From the NCBI GenBank assembly GCA_947175775.1, contig CAMWNY010000196.1:1-5613 (forward strand): 5,613 nucleotides of DNA. Reading direction: 5' to 3'. Below the pieces are notes generated by a model. The model ran no database searches. It saw only the letters and a list, made by a program, of their open reading frames with translations, and had not been told where the DNA came from. Both the position numbers and the translations under genes were made by a program. This document shows, piece by piece, positions 5,386 to 5,613 of the stretch (positions are counted from its first letter, which is position 1; every line of letters starts with the position of its first letter). The DNA comes from an uncultured Lachnospiraceae bacterium. GTDB taxonomy: Bacteria; Bacillota; Clostridia; Lachnospirales; Lachnospiraceae.

Positions 5386-5613
5386 AAATATATATTTAAT
5401 TTTTCCGATAGACAGAGAGTTGTCCATACGCTTTGTGACATGGATCATGACGGTGCGGCGGAACTCATTGTATCATGGGGAACCTGTGATGTGGATTGGA
5501 CGAATATGTATGCGGTTACAGGGAACGGTCAGCTTGTTGAGGTTGGCGGATTTTACGGTACGGTTTCCTTGTATGCCGGCGAGAAGGGGGATGGTATTTA
5601 TTCGGTGTACGCA
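5386..5613 (+). pseudogene. FG-GAP/EF-hand-like protein fragment, no start codon, runs off the window
   Basis: The frame opens after a TAA at 5383-5385 and stays open to the window end. It reads like real protein from about 5410: VVHTLCDMDHDGAAELIVSW, then CDVDWTNMYAV and GGFYGTVSLYAGEKGDGIYSVYA-like strands. The DxDxDG...ELIV motif is typical of FG-GAP/VCBS or dockerin-like calcium-binding loops in secreted or lipoprotein-anchored Clostridial proteins of the 'DIDGDGIPELI' type. No ATG, GTG or TTG with a ribosome binding site precedes the motif in frame, and no signal peptide is visible. The N-terminus has been lost or lies in another frame (an ATG at 5378 opens a different frame). The rest of the gene is outside the window. 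Confidence 0.6.

Noticed and set aside
4873..5448. 191-residue minus-strand frame
   Set aside because: It lies opposite the recognisable antitoxin and across a strong terminator and is not protein-like.

Overview
The window is AT-rich, uses GTG and TTG starts with good GGAGG-type ribosome binding sites, and carries a Uma2-family protein and a RelB/DinJ antitoxin typical of gut Clostridia. It therefore looks like the chromosome of a low-GC Firmicute, probably a Lachnospiraceae-like bacterium. This is an inference from composition and gene style, not from a marker gene. Every supported gene is on the + strand.

Left part (1-1816): two genes that look co-transcribed. The first is cut by the window edge. 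The second starts 15 bases after it behind a strong ribosome binding site and is broken by a frameshift in a T7 tract. Both encode Gly/Ala-rich hydrophobic (glycine-zipper-like) segments next to charged helical or coiled-coil segments. After them come an AT-rich hairpin, a tiny Gly/Ala-rich reading frame without a normal start, and a terminator.

Middle (1844-3826): the most striking gene. From its own promoter it encodes a protein of about 637 residues. In order it has nine tandem C4 zinc-knuckle repeats, a short UBA/TS-N-like helical segment, a restriction-endonuclease-like (PD-(D/E)xK, Mrr-like) domain with an E...D...QxK signature, and a long Ala/Gly-rich hydrophobic C-terminus. With the two hydrophobic helical neighbours it could form an undescribed membrane-linked defence or effector locus. 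That is a hypothesis; no neighbour of known defence function is visible.

Intergenic 3827-4096: a near-consensus promoter (TTGAAG, 17 bases, TATAAT) has no gene behind it. It faces about 125 bases that fold into two imperfect hairpins and end in a 13-bp perfect hairpin. This is a candidate small RNA.

Right part (4097-5613): ordinary accessory genes, partly damaged. They are a small frameshifted ORF, an intact Uma2-family nuclease-fold protein, an orphan DinJ-type antitoxin frameshifted in an A6 tract with no toxin gene after it, a strong terminator, and the start of an FG-GAP/EF-hand-like protein fragment that has no start codon.

Three separate one-base frame breaks, each at a homopolymer (T7, A7, A6), warn that some of the damage may be sequencing or assembly error rather than real decay.
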